This document shows positions 32,033 through 43,900 of a stretch of DNA of 64,000 nucleotides, piece after piece; positions within the stretch are counted from its first letter, which is position 1, and every line of letters begins with the position of its first letter. The notes beneath the pieces were generated by a model that made no database searches, was not told the DNA's origin, and was given only the letters and a program-made list of their open reading frames with translations. Location of the stretch: positions 188,001 through 252,000 of the forward strand of contig CAJNDS010002304.1 in assembly GCA_905221605.1 (NCBI GenBank), in the 5' to 3' direction. The translations under genes were made by a program, and so were the position numbers. The DNA is from Symbiodinium natans. Lineage: Eukaryota > Sar > Dinophyceae > Suessiales > Symbiodiniaceae.

Positions 32033-35000
32033 TCAGCCTGATAATCTGTTGGTTGTAGGGTTTCGGGAGTAATACAGCCAGGTCTCAGTGTAACGGTGCT
32101 TCCGGAGGAACTCCTCGATGGAAGGCCGGCAGCTTACAACACTCTTCGACTTGTCCAGCAGGGACAACTCGAGCTCCGCTGCGGCAACCAGATCCTGAGG
32201 GCTTCTCTCAAGCGCGAGAAAAGCACCATTTGGGGTGTTTTTAACGTTAACAAAACCCTCAATGCGTGAAAAGTTAAAAGCACCCCGTCTTTATGTCGAG
32301 GTCCTCGCGCAGCACCTGTCGCGCCTCTCCCTGACGCAACACAGCCGCGGCCGCTGCGCGGAAAGCAGCCGAGGAGATGGCATCCGCGTTCAGGTCGAAG
32401 CGACCCCCCAGCTCCTGACAACAAGGGACCCTGACCCGGGACATGTGAAGATGTGAAATAAGGCCGGGCTCGCGGTGTAAAGTTCACAGGTGCTTGAGAA
32501 AGTCGGTTGATTGACCTGAAGATATCTGGGGGGTGATTGCGTGCTGCTGCCTGGCCCATAAGCGCATGGCAAGCGCTGGGGCGCTGCCCACGCAGAGGCA
32601 AAGCAAAAGCGTCTGTAAGCTGCCGCTCTGTTTTACCCATAAACGGTCGGGCTGCTTGACGGTCCTCATCCTGCTTCTCAGATTTTCGGCACAGGGTGAG
32701 GGCATTCCCAAAAAAGCAAAAGTAGGCCAGCCCTTCTGCAAGATTGAGAAACGTGTCCTGGAAGTCGACGTCCGAAGCGAGGGGCACGCGCGCTGGCAGT
32801 GCCGAGCGCCAGAGCCCCACACGCTGCTCGGCGCTGGGATGATCGAAAAGGACCATGAACCTCAGCGGGCGCAGAGAAGCAGTTCTTGCAACGCAGCTTA
32901 TAGTGTCTGGCAGACATGGTGGAGAGGACCTGCCAGTTTGCTTTAGGTGACCTCTCAAGGATGATAATGATGGCATGATGGCCTGTCTCTCATGGACGAC
33001 AGGGTGTGCCTGGACAGCTCGCTCTGCCTTACAAAGACTGGCCACGCCCGGAGCCACATGCCAAGCAGCTTGACCAAGCGGGCAAACTCCTTGAGACAGG
33101 ACTCGGGGACTCGGAGGTGTGTGCAAAACATGTGTGGCTCACTGAAGCCCTGGCCTGTGGCAGCAGCTGCAGACGGAACGCATCCTCCGAGGTCACCAGC
33201 AGCAGCACGACACCGGAGAAGCGCTCGATGTGGAACGCCAGCTGCTGGAAGGTCGTGTCCAGGCCAGTGTCTGCATCATCGAGGAAGTTGTCCTTGGGTG
33301 GAGTGCCCTTCGGAACTTCAGTCGTGACCAAGTGTGAGTACAAGGCGAACACAAAGCAGGCCAAGGAAGGGAAGCAATGAACACTAAGCTTGTCACCACA
33401 ATCACACTGATAAGCAACATGTGCGAGGCCCTAAGTAAACCCAAAGTCGAAGACGTGTCTATCCTTGCCATGCATCTGGGCGGATGCCTTCAATCACGAG
33501 AACGGCATCCGCGGCTTTTGCCTCCTCACGGAAAAGCAGAGGGTCATTTGTTGCATTTGATGTAATATATATATATATATATATATATATTCTTGTATTA
33601 TATTCTCCTCCTTTGTCCATGTTATAATCGAGACTTTATGGGGGTTTACGAAAAGAGGGGACCCAAAGTTCGACCCCCAAACAGTAGGATTCCCTTTAAA
33701 AGGACCCCAAATAAGGTCACCCGAATTTCGGAAACCCTCCCCCCCCCCCCCCCATATATTGATCTTCTATTCTGTTACCAGAAGACGGTCTCCAGGGAGC
33801 TATATATTCCGTTCCCTTCTGCCCGGGCCTCGAAGGTGGTCTCCAGGGAGCTTGACCCATTCGACTTCGACATTCGGAGATCAGAGCTTGCCTGGCACGC
33901 ATTGGGAGATCTGCGGACCCTAAACCCTAAACCCTAAACCCTAAACCCTAAACCCTAAACCCTAAACCCTAAACCCTAAACCCTAAACCCCAAGGCTTCT
34001 GCGGCACCATCTCCGAAGAGCGAATCTAGGGCGCCAGCGTGCAACATGACACCCGAGGTTCGGGCTTCGTGTTTAGGGTTGGGGTTCAGCCAAATTGTCC
34101 TCAATAAAGCTCCACCGTACTGGTACTTCTAATTCTGGGCAGTAAGGAGCCGAAACCCAACAGCTCTTGAGGCCACACCGTGCAATCTGTACTGGCCCTG
34201 GTTCCTGTACAGCTGTTTAGGGTTTAGGGTTTAGGGTTTAAGGTTTAGGGTTTAGAACAACCCTTCAAATTAAGCCAAGACTTGAACATCACCGTCGCGG
34301 CCATTTGTAGCGCAGAGCCCCCCCAAAAACCAAGCCCCGGGGCCAGCTCCGGAAAGTTCACGACCTTCAGCGCACGGCCGAACTCGAAACCCAAGGCCTC
34401 GCAAAAGTGATCGTGAATAGGGTTCAGGGTTTAGGGTTTAGGGTTTAGGGTTTAGGGTTTAGGGTTTAGGGGGCTAGTGGGGGAGTACCGGGGGGTTTTG
34501 GGCGCTTTGGGAAGAGGGGTTTTGGATTTGGGTTTGGTCAATGATTTCCAACTTCGAGGTGCCCCCGACACTTCTCGCCTGTTTCACCCTAATTAATGCA
34601 CGCTAGGCTGCGTCGAACCGACTCTGTGCCAACGAAAACGAAAGCGAAAGTTGGTCAATGATCGACTCGCGAACTTCAAGGAGTAAGTTGAGGTATGTAG
34701 TATGTGTAGGAGTGTAGAAAAAATTAGTGTTGACATTCGGGCAGCAGGGATTCTTTGCTCCCTGACTGCAGGATACATTCTTGCGCCAGTGCCTGTTTTG
34801 GGCTGCGAACGCGACACCCTAACTGGCCTCCGCTGCCGCCGTCTTGCCTGTGCCCGCGCCACCCCAGAACAGGGCTGTGGTCACTACCGGCCTCGGTTGT
34901 GGCTGGATGCCATTGGGTGAGGTATGGTGAGGCTTTGGTTGACGAAAGCTTGGTGCAAGCATGGTCGGCTTTGGTTCTCGGTAGTGCAAATTGTTGAGGA

Positions 35001-37885
35001 GGTAAATCGGCCAGCTTCTTAGCGACGTGATTCAATTCCCTGCACATTGAGTGCCAGATACTCAGACTGCCGCCGAAACTTCAATGTCATAGCTCAGCGG
35101 CATTCATCGACTATGCAACAGTGGCCAATGCAAAGCAGAGCTGTACTGTGCAGTGTGCAGCTCAAGTGCTTGCTGACGCCGTCCACTTTGCCCGGGCCGT
35201 CGCCGCCTTATTGTTTAGGAGCTTAGCACAAGTGCTCAAGGCACAAGCATCAGCAACTTGAGATGACTTCGAGCATTCATCCGACCCTCCCAATCTCCCT
35301 TTGAAGCCTTCAATTCTTGCTGATCGGTCCTAAGAACAGACCCGGGAGAAGTAACAGGTGGGCCGGAGGCCTCCAAGAACTCAACCTCAATTTGGGGGTA
35401 TAGCCGGGCCAGGCCATTCCATGTCAGTGTGGAAGTTAGCCAGCCCAGTCCTGGTAGAAAAGTCTAGGAAGCCTCAAGCCGCTTCCAAACCTGGAAAAAT
35501 TTGATGCAGAAGCCTACAGCCCTCAAGGGCCCCGAACGATCCGATGCGACTGTTTTTGGAGACAAGCCACTGACATCCCCGAAGCCCCAGTTCTCGAGCA
35601 GGAGAGGCCTGGCCTTTTCGAAGGCCACGATGTCCAGCAGCTTCCTGTAGTTTAGGGTTTAGGGTTTAGGGTTTAATTAGGGTTTAGGGTTTAGGGTTTA
35701 GGGTTTAGGGTTTAGGGTTTAGGGTTTAGGTTTTCAAGAAATCAAGAGAGGCAGAGTACGTGCCACATTGGTACGGAGAAGTCGTGTCCCGACTTTTGTT
35801 GCCCAACGTGTACGTAGCCCAGCTTGGGAATTCTCAGTCTGGGAGAAAATCTTGCTCAGAGAAGAGCTTGCTGGAGTTCAATGGCGGCCATGACTCTGTC
35901 TGAGCGTTGCCGTCAGGACCAGAGAATCGAGTCCTGGCACAGTCACTCAAAGGCTCACGGCACTGCCGGCACTGGCGTCCGGGCCTGCGCGGGGAACCAG
36001 GCGCTTGGCAAAGCTCTGCATTTGAAGGGAGCCCCGCACCTCCCAGTAGGACATCTGGGCATGAGCAGCGATGGCAGCGTGTGGATTAGAGTACCGTCGC
36101 ACGAGTCATGCAGGTGAGGCAGGTTCGCAAAGACGGCCTGCATGATGCACCCACCAGTTATGTCTTCCTCTGTCACCTGTGGCTGGACATTGTCGCCTTA
36201 GCGAACAGGGCATCTGCGCCACTTGCACAGGCACATGCCTACGCCAACGTGGGGCGAGGTTGTTCAACAGTACTGATACCAAAATTATGGGATTCTCTAA
36301 AATCTGTAAGACTGTCATATCACCGCGACTGGATCTTGCTTTTGGAAATCTCTGCTTCCAACGTGACTCCTCAGAATAGCGCGACCATCACTCTTGCGAT
36401 GAATTCGTTTTTGTTCCTTTGGATGCGATCCTTGACTCGCATTCCTTCAACAAGCCAGTGGTTGTTTTGTTTGTATCACTCATCTTATGCACAAGTCTTG
36501 CTCGACTGGCCAGCGGGGATGACAATTCCCACCAGCTTACGATGAGCATCCTATCAGGGTTGCCATGAGCAATCTTTCTGACTTAGATGGAGGCGTCTTA
36601 CGTCCACACAGTGGCCCTAATTGGGACCCATGCAGCAAGTCTGAAAGGACTGACACACACACACACACACACACAGGAGGAAAGCACCTTTCTGCTTAGC
36701 TTCCATTTGGGGGTTTTCGAAAATAGGGGTACCCTTTGTGAGGGTTCCTAGAATAAGAATTATACTACTTGGGGGTCCTTGTTGTAAGGGGATCCTACAA
36801 TTTGGGAGTCTATATTAGGGTCCCTTATTTTCGTAACCCCCCTTCGGACAAAACCAAAATTAAAGCTCAGATCACGGGAGATTGCCAGGAGCAAAGCGCT
36901 CACGATTGCATTCTTGATGTAGCCGCCTGTGAGGGCAAACTTCATCGCAATCTTCTCCCAGTCAATTCCCGGAGCCAGTGGCACACCTTCAGGCCAAAGA
37001 GCCACGGGAGGGGGAGGCCATGAACGGGCTCTACTCCCTTTACTCCTCTTGTCCTTTCTGGGCACCCTAAACCCTAAACCCTAAACCCTAAACCCTAAAC
37101 CCTAAACCCTAAACCCTAGAACCAGCGGTCCTGATTTGGTGTAGAGGTTCCAGATCTCCAGTCGCTGGATGTGGTCTGGCTTGCTGAAGGTGAAGACGGA
37201 CGTGATCCGCCGATACATGGCCTGCTTGGAAACTGCGGGCAACTTGGGTTTAGGGCTTAGGTATTACCCAGGGGTCCATTTGTAGTAAAATTCTGGAATT
37301 ATAGGCACCCCAAAACCCTATCTTTTTGGGTACCTAATTCCAGAACCGTACTACAAATGGACCCTCCAGGTTATATACAGAGAATACACTCATGCTCGCA
37401 CCGCCCAGGTGATGAAGACCCTGCCGAACCGACCTCGTCCAGGTCAAAGGGCCGGTTTGTGGCCAGGAAGATCATGCCTTCGTATCCTTACGTCGCAGCT
37501 GCGCTTTCTCAAGGCCTGCCCTGAATTCAGGGTGTAGGGTTTAGGGTTTAGGGTACTCTTGGACCCCGTTTGAACGCCCAATCCGAAGGTCGCTCCATGG
37601 CGGTCAGCAGCGCGGTCATCTCGGAGTTGCCCCCTGTGGAGCGCTGGGAGAAGAGCGACTCGCACCTGCTTTCACTTTCCGTGGGCAACTTTTGCTTTAC
37701 CTCTGAAGGCTCAATTTAGAGGTATTGAGTATTTCAAGCCCCCCCCCCCCCCCGAGCTGCTGAACTGCATCTAGTCAGCTTTTGGGAGCTGTGTGGGAAC
37801 CTATTGGCACTGGCGACGTGCAGCTGCAGTGCGGGATACGCTGTGGCTGCGTTCTTACCATGGCAGAGAGAGAGAGAGAGAGTGA

Positions 37886-37926
<41 letters not shown>

Positions 37927-40900
37927 AGACGAGGTAGGGGACCAACTGAAACCAGTTCTCTGAATACCATGCCCCCCACAGAGGTCCAAGAAGTCTTGCG
38001 GCTCACTGTTCTGAGAGCCGGACTCATCAAAGAACAATACGGCGTCACTCATCTCCTTGAGCTTGGCTGCTGAGACTCTGGGAACAACTGCAAGTCATAA
38101 ACCTGCAAGACGTATGTCTAGGTAGATGCTTCCCTTCCTGAAGGCAAAATCTTGCAAAATCCTGCAAAAAGGGACCAGGTTCGGAAACCCTAAACCCTAA
38201 ACCATAAACCCTAATCCCCCAATTTGGAGCTTCGGCTCGGCTTCACGGAAGAGCTTCAGCACGTTGGAGCCATCCTCGTCCGAGCCAAGCCCCGGCTCAC
38301 TGTGGTGGCTGTACCTCCGCTGACTCTGACTCCCTCGCCTAAACCCTAAACCCTAAACCCTAAACCCTAAACCCTAAATCCTAAACCCTAAACCCTAAAC
38401 CCTAAACCCTAAGCCTAAACCCACGCACCTTATAAGTACCGACTCTAAGATTCTGTTCTGGCTGCTTCGGATGAATGCGGAGGGGGGCTCGGCGCTGCAA
38501 AATAAAGACACGCTTGAAATTGCAGGTGGGTCATGGGTCTGGAATTTCGGAGACCCCAAGACTGACTGCTTTGAACACTGTATATACATATACATATGAA
38601 TATGCATATATGTATATATACATATATACATATATACATATATACATATATACATATATACATATATACATATATACAGATATACATATATACATATATA
38701 CATATATACATATATACATATATACATATATACATATATACAGGTCAAGCTATGCTCGCATGATGGGTTCCAAAAAGAGGCATATGCTCTGAAGCAAGAC
38801 TGCACGGAATGCGGCGGTGCTGGGCGGGTCGCAGACTGGTCGCAGCCCCCCTTCCGCCCCAATTTGCAAACACAATACTCGCTGGAACAAGATTTCATAT
38901 GCTTTGAGGCAAGCTTGCACGGCTTAGTTAGAACACGCCCCCCCCCCCCTGCAGCTTGGGTCTATGCAGCCCTTTTAGCTGATGAGTTTCATTACACCAC
39001 CGAAGACACCAAACAGTCAAAGGAATGTCAAAGCAACAGTGGAGACAACGGGAGACAAAGGGAGACGAAGGGAGACAAACCCCAGCAAAGCCACCCACAT
39101 GAAGGGAGACAAAGGGAGACAAGGAGCTTTGAAGCAAGCTGTGCGCGGCTTAGCGAGGCTTCAGAAAGAGTCATATGCTTGGAAGCCAGCAGCTCTCAAA
39201 AAGCTTCAGGTAAGCTTACACGGCTGAACCACCTTGTCCTCAAGTGACGCCCACACCCCACGCCCCCCCCCCACCCAAGTTTCTTTTCCCCCTTCGCGGA
39301 GAACTGTCCAGCAAACGCACTACAGGCCTGGCTGACATATTTCTGGCAACAAGGCACATACCCAAGCCACATGTCTCAGCATTAAGGGTTTAGGCGGTTA
39401 AGGGTTTTGGAATCCGACCCCAAACCCTAAACCCTGAACCCTGAACCCTGAACCCTAAACCCTAAACCCTAAACCCTAAACATCCCTAAACCCTAAGCTT
39501 CCTTGGATCGAAACCATCAAAGACAAGAAAGCTTCTTCTCAAGGCTTCCCAGGCACAGCGTCTTGAAGTTTACCTGGGCCACTCACTGCCGAGGCTTAAA
39601 GAGTGTGATCCTGTCGCTAATTCATATTTATTATGATGATTATTCTTATTATTATTGTTATTGTTTTTATTATTATTATTATTATAGTATTACTATTTAT
39701 TGCTATGACTATTACTATTATTACGTCTTGCTATTATTATTCCTATTACTATTCATTGCTATTATGAATATTATTGTCATGAGTATGTTTGCTAAATATT
39801 CTCTTCATCATCAGCCAATAACGGCAAGGACGATGGTGATGGCGGTGCTGACGGTGATGGTGAATGATGGTGGACCATGGTGGATGATGGTGGACCATGG
39901 TTGCGGTGAGGGTAATAACCACAGTAACAATGCAAAGCATTGTCAAGAATTCCGGGCGTTGGACGTGTTTGCAGTCTCGGGCTGCAGGCTGGGCCCATCG
40001 GTCACTGTTGTCATCGCGGCTATAACTGGTATCATTGTCATTGGTGCTAGTCTTCGCGTGATGACGAAGATTGCTTCTTTTTCTGCTGCTGCACTTGGAA
40101 CCTGGACGCGCGTGTTAATAATTATGGGGGTTTACAAAAATATGGGACCCCTCATATAGACGCTAAATAGAAGGATTCCCTTGCAATAATGGGACCCAAT
40201 GAGGTACCCCTAGTTTCGTAGACCCCCTTTGCCTTTGCCACAAACATGCGACCCCGTCACGAGCAAAACCCGCTTCTCCAGGTGTGCCGCGAGGGCATTG
40301 ACCATGAGGGTCTTGCCGGTGCCACTTGGTCCGCAGAACATGAGCACCAGCCCAGACCTCAGTAGAGGCTTAGACTACTGCTGTGGCTGCTTTGGCTTCA
40401 GATTCTGACGGCGATGTGACTGTGACGACGGCGGTCACACTTTACCACTGTGAGCAGCCACGAATGCAATAACTTCTTGTCCAGCAACCCATGTGCGATG
40501 ACATCGTCGAGCCCGGAGGACTTCCGGTACTTGCAGAACCTTAATGTCAAGGTGGTTTGAAGCATTCCGACTCATCATGAAGAAAACCATTCCAAGGCAT
40601 CATGCAAAGAAATCCTCACAGAATCTTCTGCGGAGACCATACGCGGTAAGCTATGCTTCAGTGCTAGGAGCTGCTCGAAATTGTCCACCAAGGCCAGGAT
40701 GTTGCTCTTCATGTCTTCTGGAAGCACGAGCTGCTGAAGCGTTGCATTGGGCTTGTAAAGATTGCTCCCCTCCACAACTTCGTTGATCTCCTGCAGGTCA
40801 AGATGCAGCTCACATCGAGACTTCGACGAGTATTCGAGCGTTTTGCGTGCGAACGGCTGTGATCGCCTGGGAAATTGTGTTGTGACGAAGCGATTCGCGT

Positions 40901-43900
40901 GAATTGTTCGAAGCTTCAACATCGCAAAGGACAGAGTCCAGCACTCCCTTCCTGGTGGGCATAAGAATCAGGGGATCCGTGCCACATTGGCGGTGTTAGG
41001 GAGTGCTTTAGGGTCGCGCAACGTCAGGGGGGCTCGCCACGCTGGCTGCTGTCAGGCCGCGGTATCTAACCCGACGACAAAGTCCAGAATTCGACGGTCG
41101 ATGTGGACTGTGTGGTTGGTCAGATCTCCAGACCGCGCGCCAGCGCCGATGCGGATAATGCCGCTGCCTCAGCGAGAAATGTGGAACAACAAATCGAGGA
41201 ACCGCACAGTATCAAGCAAGAGCGGCCCAAAGAAGATGCTTTAATCGTCCACACCTCTAGTTTCATTAGCCCCGTCACACGCAAACAAGTTCGAAAAAGA
41301 AGCAACAGTATTGCGACAAAGTCGCAGATGTAATGGTGAATTTATTTGTAATGCTAGATGAAGAAACGCACATAAAGGGTTTTTGGTTTAGGTCTTTCGA
41401 CTCGGTGTTTGATCCCCATGCATGTTCGCACCGCACGCTCAATGAAGCTGAAGGCTCCAAATCATGCAGCATTGTCTTTAGTAACGGCTTGTGAGCAGAT
41501 CCCCCCCCCCCCCACACACAGAAATGGACCAACCTCGACCTGGAATGTCAAAACCCCAAAGCCCTAAAATACAAACTCCAAACCTCCCCGATTCTTGACC
41601 CCCACCGCTTTGTGTTGTTGGACTTCCGAGTTGTACCTAGAACAGCACAATTGGAAACTGCGTTGGGTTGGAGAAGGGCGGCCTTTCCTTCTAAAGAAGC
41701 AATTTAAATCACTTCCCCCTGCACACACGCACACAGCTTTCTATGAGCACTTCTGTTCAAACTCCTGAATTCAGGATCCCCATAACAAAAGACAGGACGT
41801 TGGATGAGACTCTAACAGCGCCTAATGTAATTTCGTAGGTGGGTAGGACAATTAGCAACCATCAAGATAGCTTCAATTTTGCTTCCTTCAGCATGTAGTT
41901 GAGAATATTTCAGACTTGGCTCGGGCAGACAGGCATCATCTATGGGATGCCGCCGCCCGTAAACCCTTCAACAACCCAGCGCAAGCTTGAGTCTCAACTA
42001 CACAAGAGGCTCAGCTAAACCCTAAACCCTAAACCCTAAGCCCTAAGCCCTAAGCCCTAAACCCTAAACCCTAAACCCTAAACCCTAAACCCTAAACCCT
42101 AATGCATCAGGGCCACTCGCCAGGCGGCTGCTCTTGTAAAAATAGACCCGCTTCTGAACCTCCTCTTTGAAGTCGCGGCAGAAGGTCTCCAGGATGACCC
42201 TCACCTGTGGACTCCCCCCCCCCCCCCCCAAAACACAACTAAGGGTTTAGGGTTTAGGGTTTAGGGTTTAGGGTTTAGGGTTTAGGGTTTAGGGTTTAGG
42301 GTTTAGGGAAGAAGAAGAATAATGATCATGTTAGTAATATTCATACGTATAATGATATTAATAAAAATTAATCAGATTGATCATATTAATCGTAATATTC
42401 TCACCCCCGCAAGGCCAGCATGACCATCATCACTACTGTGATATCAGGCTGCTGCTGCTCGTTCTTCTATGTCAACTTACTTGATTATCAGGACCACAGT
42501 TCGTACTACCTTGGGGAGGGCCCCTTTAAGGGGGATTCTACTCTGTTTGGGGTATCCAAGGAGTACCCCTCTTTTGGGACATACCCAAGTGGGGCGGCCT
42601 GTAGAGGAGCGTTTGCCAGGAAGCGCCGTTCCCCCACGTTGAGTGTGGCCTGGATCTTGGGCGACAAGGTGTTGCCCACCAGCATCACAACCTTGGGTTC
42701 AGGGTTTAGGGTTCAGGGTTCAGGGTTTAGGGTTCAGGGTTTAGGGCTTTGGCAGGCGTAATGGCTGGTGCTTCAGCTTCATGGCTGGTGCTTCAGGGGC
42801 AGTGGCATACAGGTACTCCTCTAGGGACTCTATTTACGGATTTACAGGGAATTGGAGCTACATGACAATGGAAGGTTGCGAAGGTGCGGGAGAGGCACGA
42901 CATTCTTCTCGAACTCATCCAGCTTTGTCTTTTGGTGCAAGGCCTCTGGGAAACAGCCATGTCACTTCACACAGGAGCCATCAAGAACAGTGTAGGACCA
43001 TCCCCCAATGCTGAACAATAAGAAGAATTGGGCATTTCCCAAAATAGGGCTACCCCTTCTATACCCCAAATAGAACAGAATCCCCTCAAAGGGACACCAA
43101 AAAATGCGTACGCCCTATTTTTTCGGAAACCCCCAATGCTCCTTCAGTGGCCCTTGTGCCTCCAGGCGTGGGACTTCGAGGCCTGCTTCCCGTGTGAGCT
43201 TGAGGCGGTGGCTGATCCGGGCCAGGGCCAGCTTTCCTGGGTTTAGGGCTTAGGGATGTTTAGGGTTGAGGGCTGAGGGTTGAGGGTTGAGGGGAGCTCA
43301 GGGAGCTCCTGAATAACAAGAAGGGCCCTTCAGGCTCTCTGAGACTCGATTTTCTGTGGCTTGGGCGCCAGCACGACACGTGGGAGCAGTTGCACTTCCA
43401 TCATGAAAAAAAAGCGGCCGATTAGGGTTTAGGGTTTAGGGTTTGGCCCACTCAAAAGGACAAAGTGCTTCGACGGCGACACAACTTCTTGAAATGTTGC
43501 CGAGTTGTGCTGCGGCACGCCGCTCTGCGATGCGCTTCCCGCACTCGAATGAAGAAAAGAACACTTCGAACATCCCAAGAGTATTTGCAGAGAATCCGTG
43601 GAGTGCCCAACCCCGGAATGCCTAACCCCAGAGTATCCCCCAATGAATCCTGTTTGGGAATAATTACTTTGGGGTTGGGGATTTGGGAGATGGGCGAGAA
43701 GTAGACCGGGAGACAGCCCCCCACCGAGGGTTGGGGAACAAAGTCAGCAGAACCTCCCGACCCCTTGGCCAAAACGCCATGGTAAAGGCCCTAAAGGCCC
43801 TAAAACCCTGCAAAAGCCATTGCAAAACCTGAGGCGTTCTCCTTTGCGCCCAGCGTCTCTTGGCTTCATGCTCGAAGACGTTGACTTTGCGGGATCTGAG

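Larger units (their letters stand above)
32280..35650 (-). other. AAA+ domain D2 (degenerate Walker B)
   Basis: Exons and motifs: 35650-35560 ([20 protein letters not shown], the usual approach to the P-loop), 34910-34830 Walker A ([17 protein letters not shown]), 33560-33490 ([16 protein letters not shown]), 33270-33185 ([20 protein letters not shown]), 32925-32760 ([20 protein letters not shown]) and 32405-32285 ([20 protein letters not shown]). The P-loop is intact, but Walker B reads VLVIE where D1 has VLFFDE, so D2 may bind without efficiently hydrolysing ATP. The exon edge falls right at this motif, so splicing decides the next residues. Confidence 0.75.
36880..40550 (-). other. AAA+ domain D1 (complete, apparently active)
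   Basis: Exons and motifs: 40545-40480 ([14 protein letters not shown]), 40365-40240 Walker A ([20 protein letters not shown]), 38335-38220 ([13 protein letters not shown]), 38080-38010 Walker B ([11 protein letters not shown]), 37665-37570 ([20 protein letters not shown]), 37480-37430 sensor 1 ([15 protein letters not shown]), 37230-37125 ([20 protein letters not shown], arginine-finger region) and 37020-36880 ([20 protein letters not shown]). All residues needed for nucleotide binding and hydrolysis are visible (GKT, FFDE, TNR). Introns carry CCCTAAA arrays, elements C6, C7 and D, and three microsatellites. Confidence 0.85.

Noticed and set aside
32134-33126. Reading the 330-residue minus frame as one continuous protein
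   Set aside because: Only part of it (about 32925-32760) matches the AAA domain. The rest matches in other frames, so the frame spans introns.
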